Assembly (NCBI GenBank): GCA_016199935.1
Contig: JACQFS010000007.1
Location: 1 to 34,297, forward strand
Origin: Verrucomicrobiota bacterium
Lineage (GTDB): Bacteria > Verrucomicrobiota > Verrucomicrobiia > Limisphaerales > JACQFS01
Reading direction: 5' to 3'
DNA length: 34,297 bases
The notes below the pieces were generated by a model, which had not been told where the DNA came from, did not search any database, and worked only from the letters and a program-made list of their open reading frames with translations. The position numbers were made by a program, and so were the translations under genes. Of the stretch, positions 16,814 to 24,503 are shown piece after piece. Position 1 is the stretch's first letter, and each line of letters starts with the position of its first letter.

Positions 16814-17868
16814 TTCCCCTCCGTCGCGTTGATCGCCGCATCCGGGGCGAGCGTGAGTTTGCCGACGAGGATCACCGCCTCGCCGCCTTTGAGCCCATCG
16901 AGCACCTCCACCTTCGCGCCATCGTTGAAACCGATCTTGATCGCGATCTTCTTTGCCTTGCCCCCGTCGGCGATGAAGGCGAAGGCGTTCACCTTTTCCA
17001 TCACGAGCGCTTCGACGGGGATCGTCAGCGCGTCGGTGTGCTTCTCCACGCCGACTTTCACCGTGGCATACATGCCGGGGCGCAGCTCCAGCTTCGGGTT
17101 CGGCAGGTCGGCTTCCACGAGCATTGTCTTGGTTGCGTCGTCGAGCGCGTAGGCGAGGCGGGTTACACTGCCTTCAAAGGGAGGCCGGCCGGGCAGGCCT
17201 TCAACGCTCACTTTCACCGGCTGGCCCTTCGCGACGAGCGGCGCTTCGAGTTCCGTCACCGGCACCTGCACGCGCACGGTGTTGAAGTCGGCGATGGTGA
17301 CGACGGCTGCGTTCTGCGCCGCGCTGCCGCTGGTAGCGGCGGGGATGAACGCGCCCGCATCCACAAATCGCGCAGTCACCACGCCGGCGAAGGGCGCGGT
17401 GAGCTTCGCGTAACGCAGCAGCGTCTCAGTGCGCTCCAGATTCGCCTTCGCGATTTCCGATTTGCCCTTCGCGTCGTCAACCGACTGCGGCGTGACGAGA
17501 TCGGGTGCCTTCTTCTGCGCCGCGGTGATTCGTTTGTTGTCGGCGTCCGCGACCCTCGCCTCGGCCTTGAACTTCGCGAGGTCGGCGAGCAGCTCCGGCA
17601 CTTCGATTTCGCCAAGCGCCTGGCCGGCGGTGACGGTGTCGCCCTTGTCCACGGCGATGCTTTTCAAATAGCCCGGCACCTTCGCGTAGAGCGTCGCCTG
17701 CTGGTTGGCGCGGATGCTGCCGGGCAGCGTGACGTAGCGGATGATTTCGCCGCGCGCGGGGCGGGTGACTTTGACTTCCACGGGTGCGGCGGCAAACGAC
17801 AGGGTGACGATGCCGAACAGCAACGCGCCCGCCGTCTTCATCCCGATGAACCTGGTGCAACTTTTCAT
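16810..17868 (-). CDS. RND efflux periplasmic adaptor (HlyD/MFP family, system 1)
   Basis: Periplasmic adaptor of 352 aa. The signal peptide begins MKSCTRFIGMKTAGALLFG and ends near FAAAPVE. The lipoyl halves are LPGSIRANQQATLYAKVPGY and LTAPFAGVVTARFVDAGAFI, with a short helical hairpin between them (LADLAKFKAEARVADADN). Next come a beta-barrel (VRVQVPVTELEAPLVAKGQ) and the membrane-proximal domain. The frame is open to 18021, but those residues overlap the RND gene and look non-coding; the ATG at 17868 has AAAGG just upstream and lies 13 bp after the RND stop. Its stop overlaps the TolC GTG. The second in-frame ATG (codon 10) is an alternative start. Confidence 0.92.
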   Translation of the reverse strand: MKSCTRFIGMKTAGALLFGIVTLSFAAAPVEVKVTRPARGEIIRYVTLPGSIRANQQATLYAKVPGYLKSIAVDKGDTVTAGQALGEIEVPELLADLAKFKAEARVADADNKRITAAQKKAPDLVTPQSVDDAKGKSEIAKANLERTETLLRYAKLTAPFAGVVTARFVDAGAFIPAATSGSAAQNAAVVTIADFNTVRVQVPVTELEAPLVAKGQPVKVSVEGLPGRPPFEGSVTRLAYALDDATKTMLVEADLPNPKLELRPGMYATVKVGVEKHTDALTIPVEALVMEKVNAFAFIADGGKAKKIAIKIGFNDGAKVEVLDGLKGGEAVILVGKLTLAPDAAINATEGK

Positions 17869-17881
17869 AAAGCCTTTCTGA

Positions 17882-20800
17882 CTATTTTGCTTCACCGACG
17901 AAATACGTGCTCGCCGGGTCTTCCGGGTCGAGCGAGGGCGAGCGGACTTTGCGGCTCGCGAGCATTGCGAACACGGCGGGCAGCACGAACAACGTCGCCA
18001 CCGTCGCGAGCGCGAGGCCACCCACGACGGCGCGGCCGAGCGGTGCGGTCTGGTCGCCGCCTTCGCCGAGGCCGAGCGCGAGCGGCATCATGCCGGCGAT
18101 CATCGCGCAGCTCGTCATCAAGATTGGGCGCAGTCGCGAGCGCGCGCCTTCGATGGCGGCTGCTTTCACGTCCACGCCACCGGCGGGCGAGACGCCCGCG
18201 CTCCGCGCCTTCTCGGCGAAGGTCACCAACAGAATCGCGTTCGCCACGGCCACACCAACGGCCATGATGGCGCCCATTGCGGACTGAATGTTCAACGTCG
18301 TGTGCGTGAGCCAGAGCATCAGCACCACGCCGGCGAGCACGGCGGGCACGGTGGAGATGACGGCGAAGGCGAGCCGCAGTGATTGGAAATTCGCCGCGAG
18401 CATCAGGAAGATGACGATGACGGCGATGACGAGGCCGGAGCGGAAACCCTCGAGCAGTTGGTTCATCGTGGTGGCCTGGCCGCGCACATCCACGCGCGTC
18501 TTGGCGGGCCAGAGTTTGTTGTTGGAGATTTCCTCGATGGCCGCGATGTCGCGCAGCACTTCGCCGAGGCTCGCGCCGTGAATATTCGCGGTGATGCTCA
18601 CCACGCGCGCCATGTTGTAACGCTCGTATAACCCCACCGCGCTGCCGGGCGTGACGCTCGCCACGTTGCGGAGCAGAATATTTTTCCCGCCACTCGACGT
18701 GACGGGGACGTTCTTCACGTCGTCGAGCGACTTGGTCTGCGCCTGCGGAATTTGAATCTGCAAATTGTAGCTCACGCCGGACGCGGGGTCGGCCCAGTAG
18801 TTCGGCACGGTGAAGCGGCTCGACGTGGTGGCCGCGACGAGCGAGCGCGTCACGTCGCCCATCTTCACGCCGAGCAGGCCGGCGCGCTCGCGGTTCACGT
18901 TTACGTCCACGGTGGGGAAGTCGAGCGACTGCGCGAAGTGCACGTCGCGCAGCGCGGGAATTTTTTTCAACTGCTCGTAAATCTTGTCCGCGTGCTCCTT
19001 GTTCACCGCGAGCGCCGGGCCGCTGACGGCGACCTCGATGGGCGTGGGCGAGCCGAAGCTCATCACGCGGCTCACAATGTCGCTCGGCTCGAAGGACACG
19101 CGCACGTCGGGCAGCTCGGCGGCGAAGACGGCGCGGAGTTTTTCCTTGAGCGCGGAAACTTTCACCGGCGCGTGCGGCTTGAGTTGGATGGAAAGGTGCG
19201 CTTCCTCCGGCCCGCCGTTCCAGAGGTGGATGAGGTTGATGGGATAATTCGCCGCGTGGACGCCGACGAGGCCCATCGTGATGGCGATGTTGTCCGCGCC
19301 GGCCTCGCGCTTGATGAGGTTGAGGGCCTTGAGCGCGACTTCCTCAGTGTTCTCGACCTTCGTGCCGCTGGGCGCGCGCAGGCGCACGGCGAACTGGCCG
19401 GAGTCCACCGTCGGGAAAATCTCGGTGCCGAGTTTTTTGCCGAAGAACCAGACGACGCCGAGTGAGGCGACGAGATAGACCAGCACGAGCAGCCAGCGCG
19501 CGGCCACGACGCCGCGGAGCAGCGAGGCGTAGGCGGACTGAAGTGTGCCGATGAAGCCGGGGTCGTGGATGGGGAGCGCAGCCGCCCCGGCTGCATCCGT
19601 CGGCGCCTCGCCGACGGAACCACCCGATGCGTCCGGCGAGGGCGCCGGACGCTGCACGCGAGGCGCGTGCGCTCCCCGCAAAAACCACACGGAGAGTATC
19701 GGCACCAGCGTGCTCGACAGGATGAACGACGCGACCATCGAGAAGCCCACCGCCAGCGCGAGCGGGACGAACAGTGACTTGGCCGCGCCGACCATGAAGA
19801 ACGCCGGGATGAACACCGCCAGCACGCAGAGCATCGCGAGCAAGCGCGGCAGCGCCGTCTCGCGCGTGGCGTCGAGCGCGGCGCGGGCCAGCGAGGCGCC
19901 GCGCGCGAGGTGTGCGTGGATGTTCTCCACCGCCACCGTCGCCTCGTCCACGAGGATGCCGACGGCGAGGGCGAGGCCGCCAAGCGTCATGAGGTTGATG
20001 TTCTGTCCGCTCACCCACAGCGCGAACGTCGCGGCGAGCAGAGAGATGGGGATGTTGATGACGACGATGAACGCGCTGCGCCAGTCGCGCAGGAACAGCA
20101 GCACCATCAACCCCGTGAGCAACGCGCCGATGCCGCCCTCCTTCACGAGGTCGTTGATGGAGCGCGTGACGACGGGCGACTGGTCGAACTCGTAGGTGAT
20201 TTTGACGTCGCCCATGGTTGCCGGCACGGCGGTCATGAAGCGCGGCAGATTCTTCTTCACCAACTCCACGACCGTGAGCGTGCTCGCGTCGGCGCGCTTG
20301 GTGACGGGCATGTAAACGGTGCGGCGGCCGTTCACCAGCGCGTAGCTCGTCACGATGTCGCTGCCGTCGTCCACGGTCGCAACGTCGCGCACGAACACTG
20401 CGCCGTTGGCATTCACGCGCAGCGGCACGCCTTCGAGGTCCTTGATGTTCTTCACCACGGCGTTCACCGGCACGATGGGATACTTGTCGCCGAGGTTCAT
20501 GTTGCCCGACGGGCTGATGAGGTTCGCCTGCGAGATGGCGGCGACGATTTCATCCGGCGAAAAATTGTAGGCGCGCATCCGGTCGGACTTCACGTTGATG
20601 AGGATGGTGCGCGCGCCGCCGCCGAAGGGCGGCGGGGCCGAGACGCCGGGCAGCGTGGCGAAGAGCGGGCGGACCATGTTGAGCGCCACGTCCTGCATCT
20701 GCGCGACGGTCCGGTTCGTGTTCTCGCTGGAGAAAACGAGTTGGCCGACGGCGACGCTGCCGGCATCGAAGCGCATGATGAACGGCCCCGGCGTGCCCAG

Positions 20801-21160
20801 CGGCATGAAGGCGCGCGCGCGGTTCACGTAGGCCACGGTCTCGGCCATCGCGGCGCTCATGTCGGTGCCGGGATGGAACTGGAGCTTCATCAGGCTCGCG
20901 CCCTGGATGGACTTGGACTCCACGTGCTCGATGCCGGTGATGTAGAGGAAATGGTATTCGTAATAGTAGGTGAGGTAGCCCTCCATCTGCGCGGGGTCCA
21001 TGCCGCCGAAGGGTTGCGCGACGTAGATGGTCGGCACGTTGAGCGGCGGGAAAACGTCGCGCGTCATGCGCTGCAACGCGACCCACGCGCCGAGGCACAC
21101 GGCGAGCACGAGCACGACGACCGTCAGCGGACGGCGGAGGGAGGTGTTGAGGATGGTCAT
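17882..21160 (-). CDS. RND efflux transporter permease (HAE1-like, system 1) with repeat-derived insertions
   Basis: Inner-membrane RND pump of 1092 aa, the first gene of the seven-gene efflux array. The N-terminal helix is about 11-28; the periplasmic domain contains PFGGMDPAQMEGYLTYYYEY. TM4 reads AVGILVDEATVAVENIHAHL, with D405-E406 in place of the AcrB Asp-Asp pair. Two cytoplasmic loops hold foreign-looking sequence. Residues about 496-530 (Ala/Pro/Gly-rich, PAPSPDASGGSVGEAPTD) are encoded by a four-hairpin repeat. Residues about 981-990 (SAGVSPAGG) are encoded by a fragment of the same repeat type. Both keep the frame and fall between membrane helices, so the pump may stay functional. 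The start is the ATG at 21160. Confidence 0.92.
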   Translation of the reverse strand: MTILNTSLRRPLTVVVLVLAVCLGAWVALQRMTRDVFPPLNVPTIYVAQPFGGMDPAQMEGYLTYYYEYHFLYITGIEHVESKSIQGASLMKLQFHPGTDMSAAMAETVAYVNRARAFMPLGTPGPFIMRFDAGSVAVGQLVFSSENTNRTVAQMQDVALNMVRPLFATLPGVSAPPPFGGGARTILINVKSDRMRAYNFSPDEIVAAISQANLISPSGNMNLGDKYPIVPVNAVVKNIKDLEGVPLRVNANGAVFVRDVATVDDGSDIVTSYALVNGRRTVYMPVTKRADASTLTVVELVKKNLPRFMTAVPATMGDVKITYEFDQSPVVTRSINDLVKEGGIGALLTGLMVLLFLRDWRSAFIVVINIPISLLAATFALWVSGQNINLMTLGGLALAVGILVDEATVAVENIHAHLARGASLARAALDATRETALPRLLAMLCVLAVFIPAFFMVGAAKSLFVPLALAVGFSMVASFILSSTLVPILSVWFLRGAHAPRVQRPAPSPDASGGSVGEAPTDAAGAAALPIHDPGFIGTLQSAYASLLRGVVAARWLLVLVYLVASLGVVWFFGKKLGTEIFPTVDSGQFAVRLRAPSGTKVENTEEVALKALNLIKREAGADNIAITMGLVGVHAANYPINLIHLWNGGPEEAHLSIQLKPHAPVKVSALKEKLRAVFAAELPDVRVSFEPSDIVSRVMSFGSPTPIEVAVSGPALAVNKEHADKIYEQLKKIPALRDVHFAQSLDFPTVDVNVNRERAGLLGVKMGDVTRSLVAATTSSRFTVPNYWADPASGVSYNLQIQIPQAQTKSLDDVKNVPVTSSGGKNILLRNVASVTPGSAVGLYERYNMARVVSITANIHGASLGEVLRDIAAIEEISNNKLWPAKTRVDVRGQATTMNQLLEGFRSGLVIAVIVIFLMLAANFQSLRLAFAVISTVPAVLAGVVLMLWLTHTTLNIQSAMGAIMAVGVAVANAILLVTFAEKARSAGVSPAGGVDVKAAAIEGARSRLRPILMTSCAMIAGMMPLALGLGEGGDQTAPLGRAVVGGLALATVATLFVLPAVFAMLASRKVRSPSLDPEDPASTYFVGEAK
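18183..18204. repeat. Fragment of hairpin repeat inside RND permease gene
   Basis: On the coding strand GGAGC is followed by the stem GCGGGCG-TCT-CGCCCGC, the same layout as the left end of the four-hairpin element at 19571-19677 (GGAGC, then a 7-bp stem with a 3-nt loop). It encodes SAGVSPAG in the cytoplasmic TM10-TM11 loop, where relatives usually have a short charged linker. Confidence 0.6.
19571..19677. repeat. 107-bp four-hairpin repeat inside RND permease gene
   Basis: The terminal inverted repeats GGGGAGCGCA (19571-19580) and TGCGCTCCCC (19668-19677) enclose four consecutive perfect hairpins. Their stems are GCAGCCG (7 bp, loop CCC), CCGTCGGCG (9 bp, loop CCT), GCGTCCGGCG (10 bp, loop AGGG) and GCACGCG (7 bp, loop AGG). 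It is wholly within the coding frame of the pump, encoding about residues 496-530. This is a REP-like composite element, a different family from the other palindromes in the window. Confidence 0.88.
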
Positions 21161-21205
21161 CGGGTGCGCGGAGAATTAGCGGCGGCGGTCATGGATGCGA
21201 GGAAT

Positions 21206-21352
21206 TTCATTAGCACCCGGCTTCAGCCGGGTGGCCGCGCGGCCTCCGACGAGTTCAACCGCTTCAGCGGTTTGCCGGATGCGGGAAACCGCTGAAGCGG
21301 TTGCGGCTCACGTTCGGCGCTAACCACCCGGCTAAAGCCGGGTGTTAATGAG
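21206..21352. repeat. Fold-back element, copy 2 (upstream of RND system 1)
   Basis: Same design as the element at 4435-4582. The 26-nt arms 21208-21233 and 21325-21350 pair with two mismatches (CATTAGCACCCGGC on the left, GGGTGTTAATG on the right), each arm being itself a palindrome. Inside, AACCGCTTCAGCGGTTT is mirrored by AAACCGCTGAAGCGGTT. It occupies most of the 213-bp space between the RND permease start and the DUF1080-like gene, so any promoter for the efflux array must lie beside or within it. Confidence 0.87.
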
Positions 21353-21373
21353 AGCGGCCGGATGCGCCGTGGC

Positions 21374-21994
21374 CTACTTGCCGCCATAACTGAAATCATC
21401 GAACAGCGTCACGCTGTCCGCCTTGGTCCACACGCCGACCGCACCCGCCTGCTTGAACGTCTCGTCGTCCCATTCGAGCGCCGCTTTGCCGTCGAAGCTC
21501 ACCTTGAATTGGCTCGCCTGAAAATCCACCCGCAGCGTGTGCCATTCGTTCGGCGTCACCTTCACCTCCGCGCGCTTCGTCTCGGTGCGTCTGCCTTTGA
21601 TCGTATGGTAAATGCAGACGTTGTCCTCGAGTGCGTTCGCGCGGGCGACGTAGTAATTGTCGCCGTCCTGCCAGCGCCAGACGAGGCCGCCCGCGCGGTC
21701 CTCCTCGCCGGAGAGCGCCTTGAACTTCACCTCCACGAAGCCATCGGTGAGCGACGCGTCCTTTTTCACGCACCACGGATAGCGGCCCGCGCCGGACTGC
21801 TTGAGCGCGTTGGGCTGGCTCGGCGCGGTGGCGTCCTTCACCACCGCCCACCTGGGCGCGCCGCCGCCGGTGGAGCCGCCGGCCCAGCCGGATGGCAAAG
21901 CGCCCGGTTGGCTGGTGTCGAAGTTTTCGGTGTCGCCAAGAGCGGCGGTCGTGAGCAAGCCGGTGGTCATAAGGAACGCGATGAGTGGTTTCAT
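21374..21994 (-). CDS. Secreted DUF1080-like / LamG-type beta-sandwich protein
   Basis: Exported protein of 206 aa with a signal peptide (MKPLIAFLMTTGLLTTAALG). The body matches the concanavalin-like jelly-roll of the DUF1080 (3-keto-disaccharide hydrolase-like) group: FVEVKFKALSGEEDRAGGLVW, DNYYVARANALEDNVCIY, EWHTLRVDFQASQFKVSFDG and ADSVTLFDDFSYGG are typical strands. I see no clear catalytic residues, so a binding or structural role is as likely as hydrolysis. It starts 12 bp after the DUF1259 gene and is probably co-transcribed with it. The start is the ATG at 21994. Confidence 0.8.
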   Translation of the reverse strand: MKPLIAFLMTTGLLTTAALGDTENFDTSQPGALPSGWAGGSTGGGAPRWAVVKDATAPSQPNALKQSGAGRYPWCVKKDASLTDGFVEVKFKALSGEEDRAGGLVWRWQDGDNYYVARANALEDNVCIYHTIKGRRTETKRAEVKVTPNEWHTLRVDFQASQFKVSFDGKAALEWDDETFKQAGAVGVWTKADSVTLFDDFSYGGK

Positions 21995-22006
21995 GTTCTG
22001 CGCGGG

Positions 22007-22921
22007 TTACTTGGTTTGAGTGTCGAGTGCTGCTTTAAGCGACCGCGCAAGCTCCGCGGCCTTTCCTCTGCCCCAATAGTGAAGGAAAACATAGCGCGGG
22101 TTTTCCATCGTCATGTGATGGTGGATGGCCACGACATTGATGCCGCGCGTGCGCAGCGCCTTCAAGACGGCCTGCAACTCCTCCTCGCGCGCGGCGAAGT
22201 CGCCATCCACGACTGCATTGTCGTCGCCGCCGGCAAATGCCGCCCAAGTGTTCACGCCCATTTCCTTGCCCACTTCGCAGCCGCACGGCATCTGCGCCTT
22301 CCGGCCGATGACGGCCTTGAACATGCCGCTGTTCGTCTGGCCTTTGACACCCAGGATGTCCTCCAGCGCTTTGCCGGTGATGGAACTTTGGGCGGGGATG
22401 CCGGCACCGAAGGATTTTGCGGGCTGCGGATTTGCCGCGCGGATTTCTTTCACCCGGTCGAGCGCCTTGCGGACGCCAGCGGCCAGTTGCCCAAGGCTGC
22501 CTTCGCCGCCGATGTGCATGAAATAAACCTTCGGGTCGTCGAAGAAAAAGTGGTTGTGCAGCGCGGTGACGCTCAGTCCGTTGTCCAACGCGGCACTCAT
22601 CACCGGATTCACCTCGTCCTGGAACAGAACGAGGTCGCCCATCACCATCGCCTCCGCCGCCTTGCCCTGCGTGAACGCCGCCCACGAGGTCAGCCCCATG
22701 AACGGCGGCATCTTCCAGCCGTCCACCGAGACGGGCAGGTCATTGCGCGGCGCGGTGACTTTGAAGACGCCCTCAGCCTCGTTCCACGCCCCCTTCAAGC
22801 CGGTGGCCTGTTCGATCTTCGCCGTGTCGAGCGCAGCGCCGAGGAGGGGAGCGGTGAAGCCAGCCAACAACACCACCGCCGGGCCGACCAGATTTCGCAG
22901 CAAGGGAAGGATCGTTTTCAT
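22007..22921 (-). CDS. DUF1259 (LppY/LpqO-family) exported protein
   Basis: A 304-aa exported protein with an N-terminal signal (ILPLLRNLVGPAVVLLAGFTAPLLGAA). The mature part is a tandem of two related halves. Each has a Gly/Asn-x-Trp-x-Ala-Phe segment (GLTSWAAFTQGKAAEAMVMG; GVNTWAAFAGGDDNAVVDGD), then an Asp/Glu-rich helix, then a His motif (SVTALHNHFFFDDPKVYFMH; NVVAIHHHMTMENPRYVFLH). This duplication with HxH-containing motifs is characteristic of DUF1259; the biochemical function is unknown, and the histidines suggest metal binding. It is divergent from the chrB-type gene with a 67-bp shared promoter region and is followed by the DUF1080-like gene. Confidence 0.88.
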   Translation of the reverse strand: MKTILPLLRNLVGPAVVLLAGFTAPLLGAALDTAKIEQATGLKGAWNEAEGVFKVTAPRNDLPVSVDGWKMPPFMGLTSWAAFTQGKAAEAMVMGDLVLFQDEVNPVMSAALDNGLSVTALHNHFFFDDPKVYFMHIGGEGSLGQLAAGVRKALDRVKEIRAANPQPAKSFGAGIPAQSSITGKALEDILGVKGQTNSGMFKAVIGRKAQMPCGCEVGKEMGVNTWAAFAGGDDNAVVDGDFAAREEELQAVLKALRTRGINVVAIHHHMTMENPRYVFLHYWGRGKAAELARSLKAALDTQTK

Positions 22922-22948
22922 GATGGCAGCGCCGTTTTCGGAATGAGG

Positions 22949-22977
22949 TTGAAACAGCTATTACAGCCGTGTATCAG
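22949..22977 (+). promoter_or_regulatory. Promoter with operator-like palindrome between DUF1259 and chrB genes
   Basis: TTGAAA (22949-22954), a 17-bp spacer and TATCAG (22972-22977) form a plausible sigma-70-type promoter for chrB, whose ATG lies only 11 bp further on. Overlapping it is the imperfect palindrome CTATTACA-gccg-TGTATCAG (22958-22977) with a perfect TACA-N4-TGTA core. On the opposite strand TTGACA (22983-22978) could serve as a -35 for the DUF1259 gene. A repressor at the palindrome would control both directions (inference). Confidence 0.45.
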
Positions 22978-22988
22978 TGTCAACAATT

Positions 22989-23936
22989 ATGAAATCCGAA
23001 GCCTGGCTGCTCCTGCTCTACGGGTTGCCCACCAAGCACAGCACGCAGCGCGTGAGCCTCTGGCGCAAGCTCCGCAAGTTCGGCGCGCTCCAGCTCAAGA
23101 CTTCCGCCTACGTGCTGCCCGACCAGCCTGCGCACTTCGAGCGTTTCCAGTGGCTGGCCAAGCAGGTGCGTGATGACGGCGGCGACGCCACCCTGATTCG
23201 CGTGACGGAAATCGAGGGCCTGTCGAACGAGCAGCTCGCCCAGATGTTCAACGACGCGCGGGCGCGGGATTTCGCGGAGCTGGGCCGGGCGGTCGCGGCG
23301 TTCCTCAAACGCAAAAGGGGGAAGCGCGCGGACACCTCCGGCGACGCGCTGGAAAAGCTCCAGCAGCGCTTCCGGGAAATCCGCGAGATTGACTACTTCG
23401 ACAGCCCGGCCGCGCACGACGCGCAGATGCTCTTGAACCGCGCGGCGGGGTCGCAGCCCGCGGGCGCGCCCTCCGGCCCGAAACTCGACGCCAAGAAATT
23501 TGCCGGCAAAGCATGGCTCACCCGCCCGCGGCCCGAAATAGACCGCGTCGGCTCGGCGTGGCTGATTCGCAAGTTCATTGATCCGAAGGCGCGCTTCGTG
23601 TTCGGCGCCAGTCCGGCCGTCCACCGCGAGGCGATCCCCTACGACATGCACGACGTGGAGTTCACCCATCAGGGCGAGGACTGCACCTTTGAAACTTTGC
23701 TGCGGCGCTTCGGCCTCCGCGACCGCGCGGCGCAGCAGATGGGCGAGATGATTCACGACGCCGACCTGGAGGACGGAAAGTTTCAGCGCCCCGAAGCCTT
23801 CGGGCTGGACCGCGTGTTCAAGGGCTGGGCGCGGCTGGGTCTGGCCGACGCGGAGATTCTCGCCAAGGGCTTCGAGTGCTTCGATGCGCTCTACGCGGAA
23901 TGCCAGCGTCGCGCCGCTTCGACGGCAAAGGCATGA
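22989..23936 (+). CDS. chrB: ChrB-type chromate resistance/regulatory protein
   Basis: A 315-aa protein with both halves of ChrB. The N-terminal domain (about 1-140) begins WLLLLYGLPTKHSTQRVSLWRKL and contains KTSAYVLPDQ and FQWLAKQVRDDGGDATLIRV. The C-terminal domain (about 175-310) contains TRPRPEIDRVGSAWLIRKFID, DMHDVEFTHQGEDCTFETLL and MIHDADLEDGKFQRPEAFGLD. In known chr operons ChrB is described as a chromate-responsive regulator accompanying the ChrA exporter. No chrA is present here. The partner is instead the divergent DUF1259 gene. The start is the ATG 22989; a GTG at 22977 would overlap the -10. Whether it senses chromate or another metal here is unknown. Confidence 0.88.
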   Translation: MKSEAWLLLLYGLPTKHSTQRVSLWRKLRKFGALQLKTSAYVLPDQPAHFERFQWLAKQVRDDGGDATLIRVTEIEGLSNEQLAQMFNDARARDFAELGRAVAAFLKRKRGKRADTSGDALEKLQQRFREIREIDYFDSPAAHDAQMLLNRAAGSQPAGAPSGPKLDAKKFAGKAWLTRPRPEIDRVGSAWLIRKFIDPKARFVFGASPAVHREAIPYDMHDVEFTHQGEDCTFETLLRRFGLRDRAAQQMGEMIHDADLEDGKFQRPEAFGLDRVFKGWARLGLADAEILAKGFECFDALYAECQRRAASTAKA

Positions 23937-23994
23937 TCTAGCGAAAAGCGCCCTGCGAAATTCCATCAGCTGACTTGCGCCCGGAACGCAGCCC

Positions 23995-24402
23995 GTGCTA
24001 GTGCTTGCGCCCGTGCGCCGGTTCAATGTCATTCTCGCCCCGCTGCTTGCGGTCCTGTGGCTGCCGATGACCTCGCATTGCCTGCTCGAGGACGCGGGCC
24101 TGATCCATCACGACAAATGCTGCGAGCAAGGCGACGGCACGGATGAACATGATCACGACGCAGCCGATGGTGCCTGTCAGATCGAGAAGGCGGGCTTTCA
24201 ACTTCCAAAGTTTCAGCGGGTGCTTGCTGAGGCGCTGCCTGATTTCCACTCGCCCCAAATAGCGCTGGATGAGCTGCTCCGGGTAGAAACCATTCCGCCG
24301 GACATTCTCACCTGCGCCGGCCCGCCTCCAACGCTCCGCGCCACCTGGCAGTTTTCATCCCGCTCGGCACTCCCGCCGCGCGCTCCTTCATTCGTTTCGT
24401 AA
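23995..24402 (+). CDS. Small Cys/His-rich exported protein upstream of metal efflux genes
   Basis: Function not recognised. The product is 135 aa or less. An N-terminal hydrophobic stretch FNVILAPLLAVLWLPM is followed by SHCLLED and a Cys/His/Asp cluster (HHDKCCEQGDGTDEHDHD), the kind of sequence that binds metal ions. The C-terminal half is Pro/Leu-rich. It lies about 100 bp upstream of the CzcC/CzcA-type genes, so a periplasmic metal-handling role is plausible. I recall similar short exported proteins (TSHC followed by CC) ahead of Czc operons in Verrucomicrobia, but cannot verify this here. The start is uncertain: GTG codons at 23995, 24001 and 24013 are all possible, the last giving the neatest signal peptide. 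Confidence 0.62.
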   Translation: MLVLAPVRRFNVILAPLLAVLWLPMTSHCLLEDAGLIHHDKCCEQGDGTDEHDHDAADGACQIEKAGFQLPKFQRVLAEALPDFHSPQIALDELLRVETIPPDILTCAGPPPTLRATWQFSSRSALPPRAPSFVS

Positions 24403-24406
24403 GTGG

Positions 24407-24424
24407 CTTCCGCCTTCGCGGAAG
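24407..24424 (+). terminator. Hairpin after the small exported protein gene
   Basis: CTTCCGC-CTTC-GCGGAAG forms a perfect 7-bp stem 4 nt after the stop codon and is followed by TTTCCCCTTT. The interrupted T-run makes it a weak intrinsic terminator or an RNA-processing hairpin between this gene and the outer-membrane factor gene. Confidence 0.4.
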
Positions 24425-24503
24425 TTTCCCCTTTCGTCGGACGCCTGTCGCGCCCGCGTTTCCAACCTTAACCGGCGGTGTGTGCCGCCAAACTTTGATG
24501 CCC

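Noticed and set aside
19910-21295. 461-codon plus-strand open frame opposite the RND permease
   Set aside because: Arg/His/Glu-rich shadow; the minus strand shows complete RND architecture.
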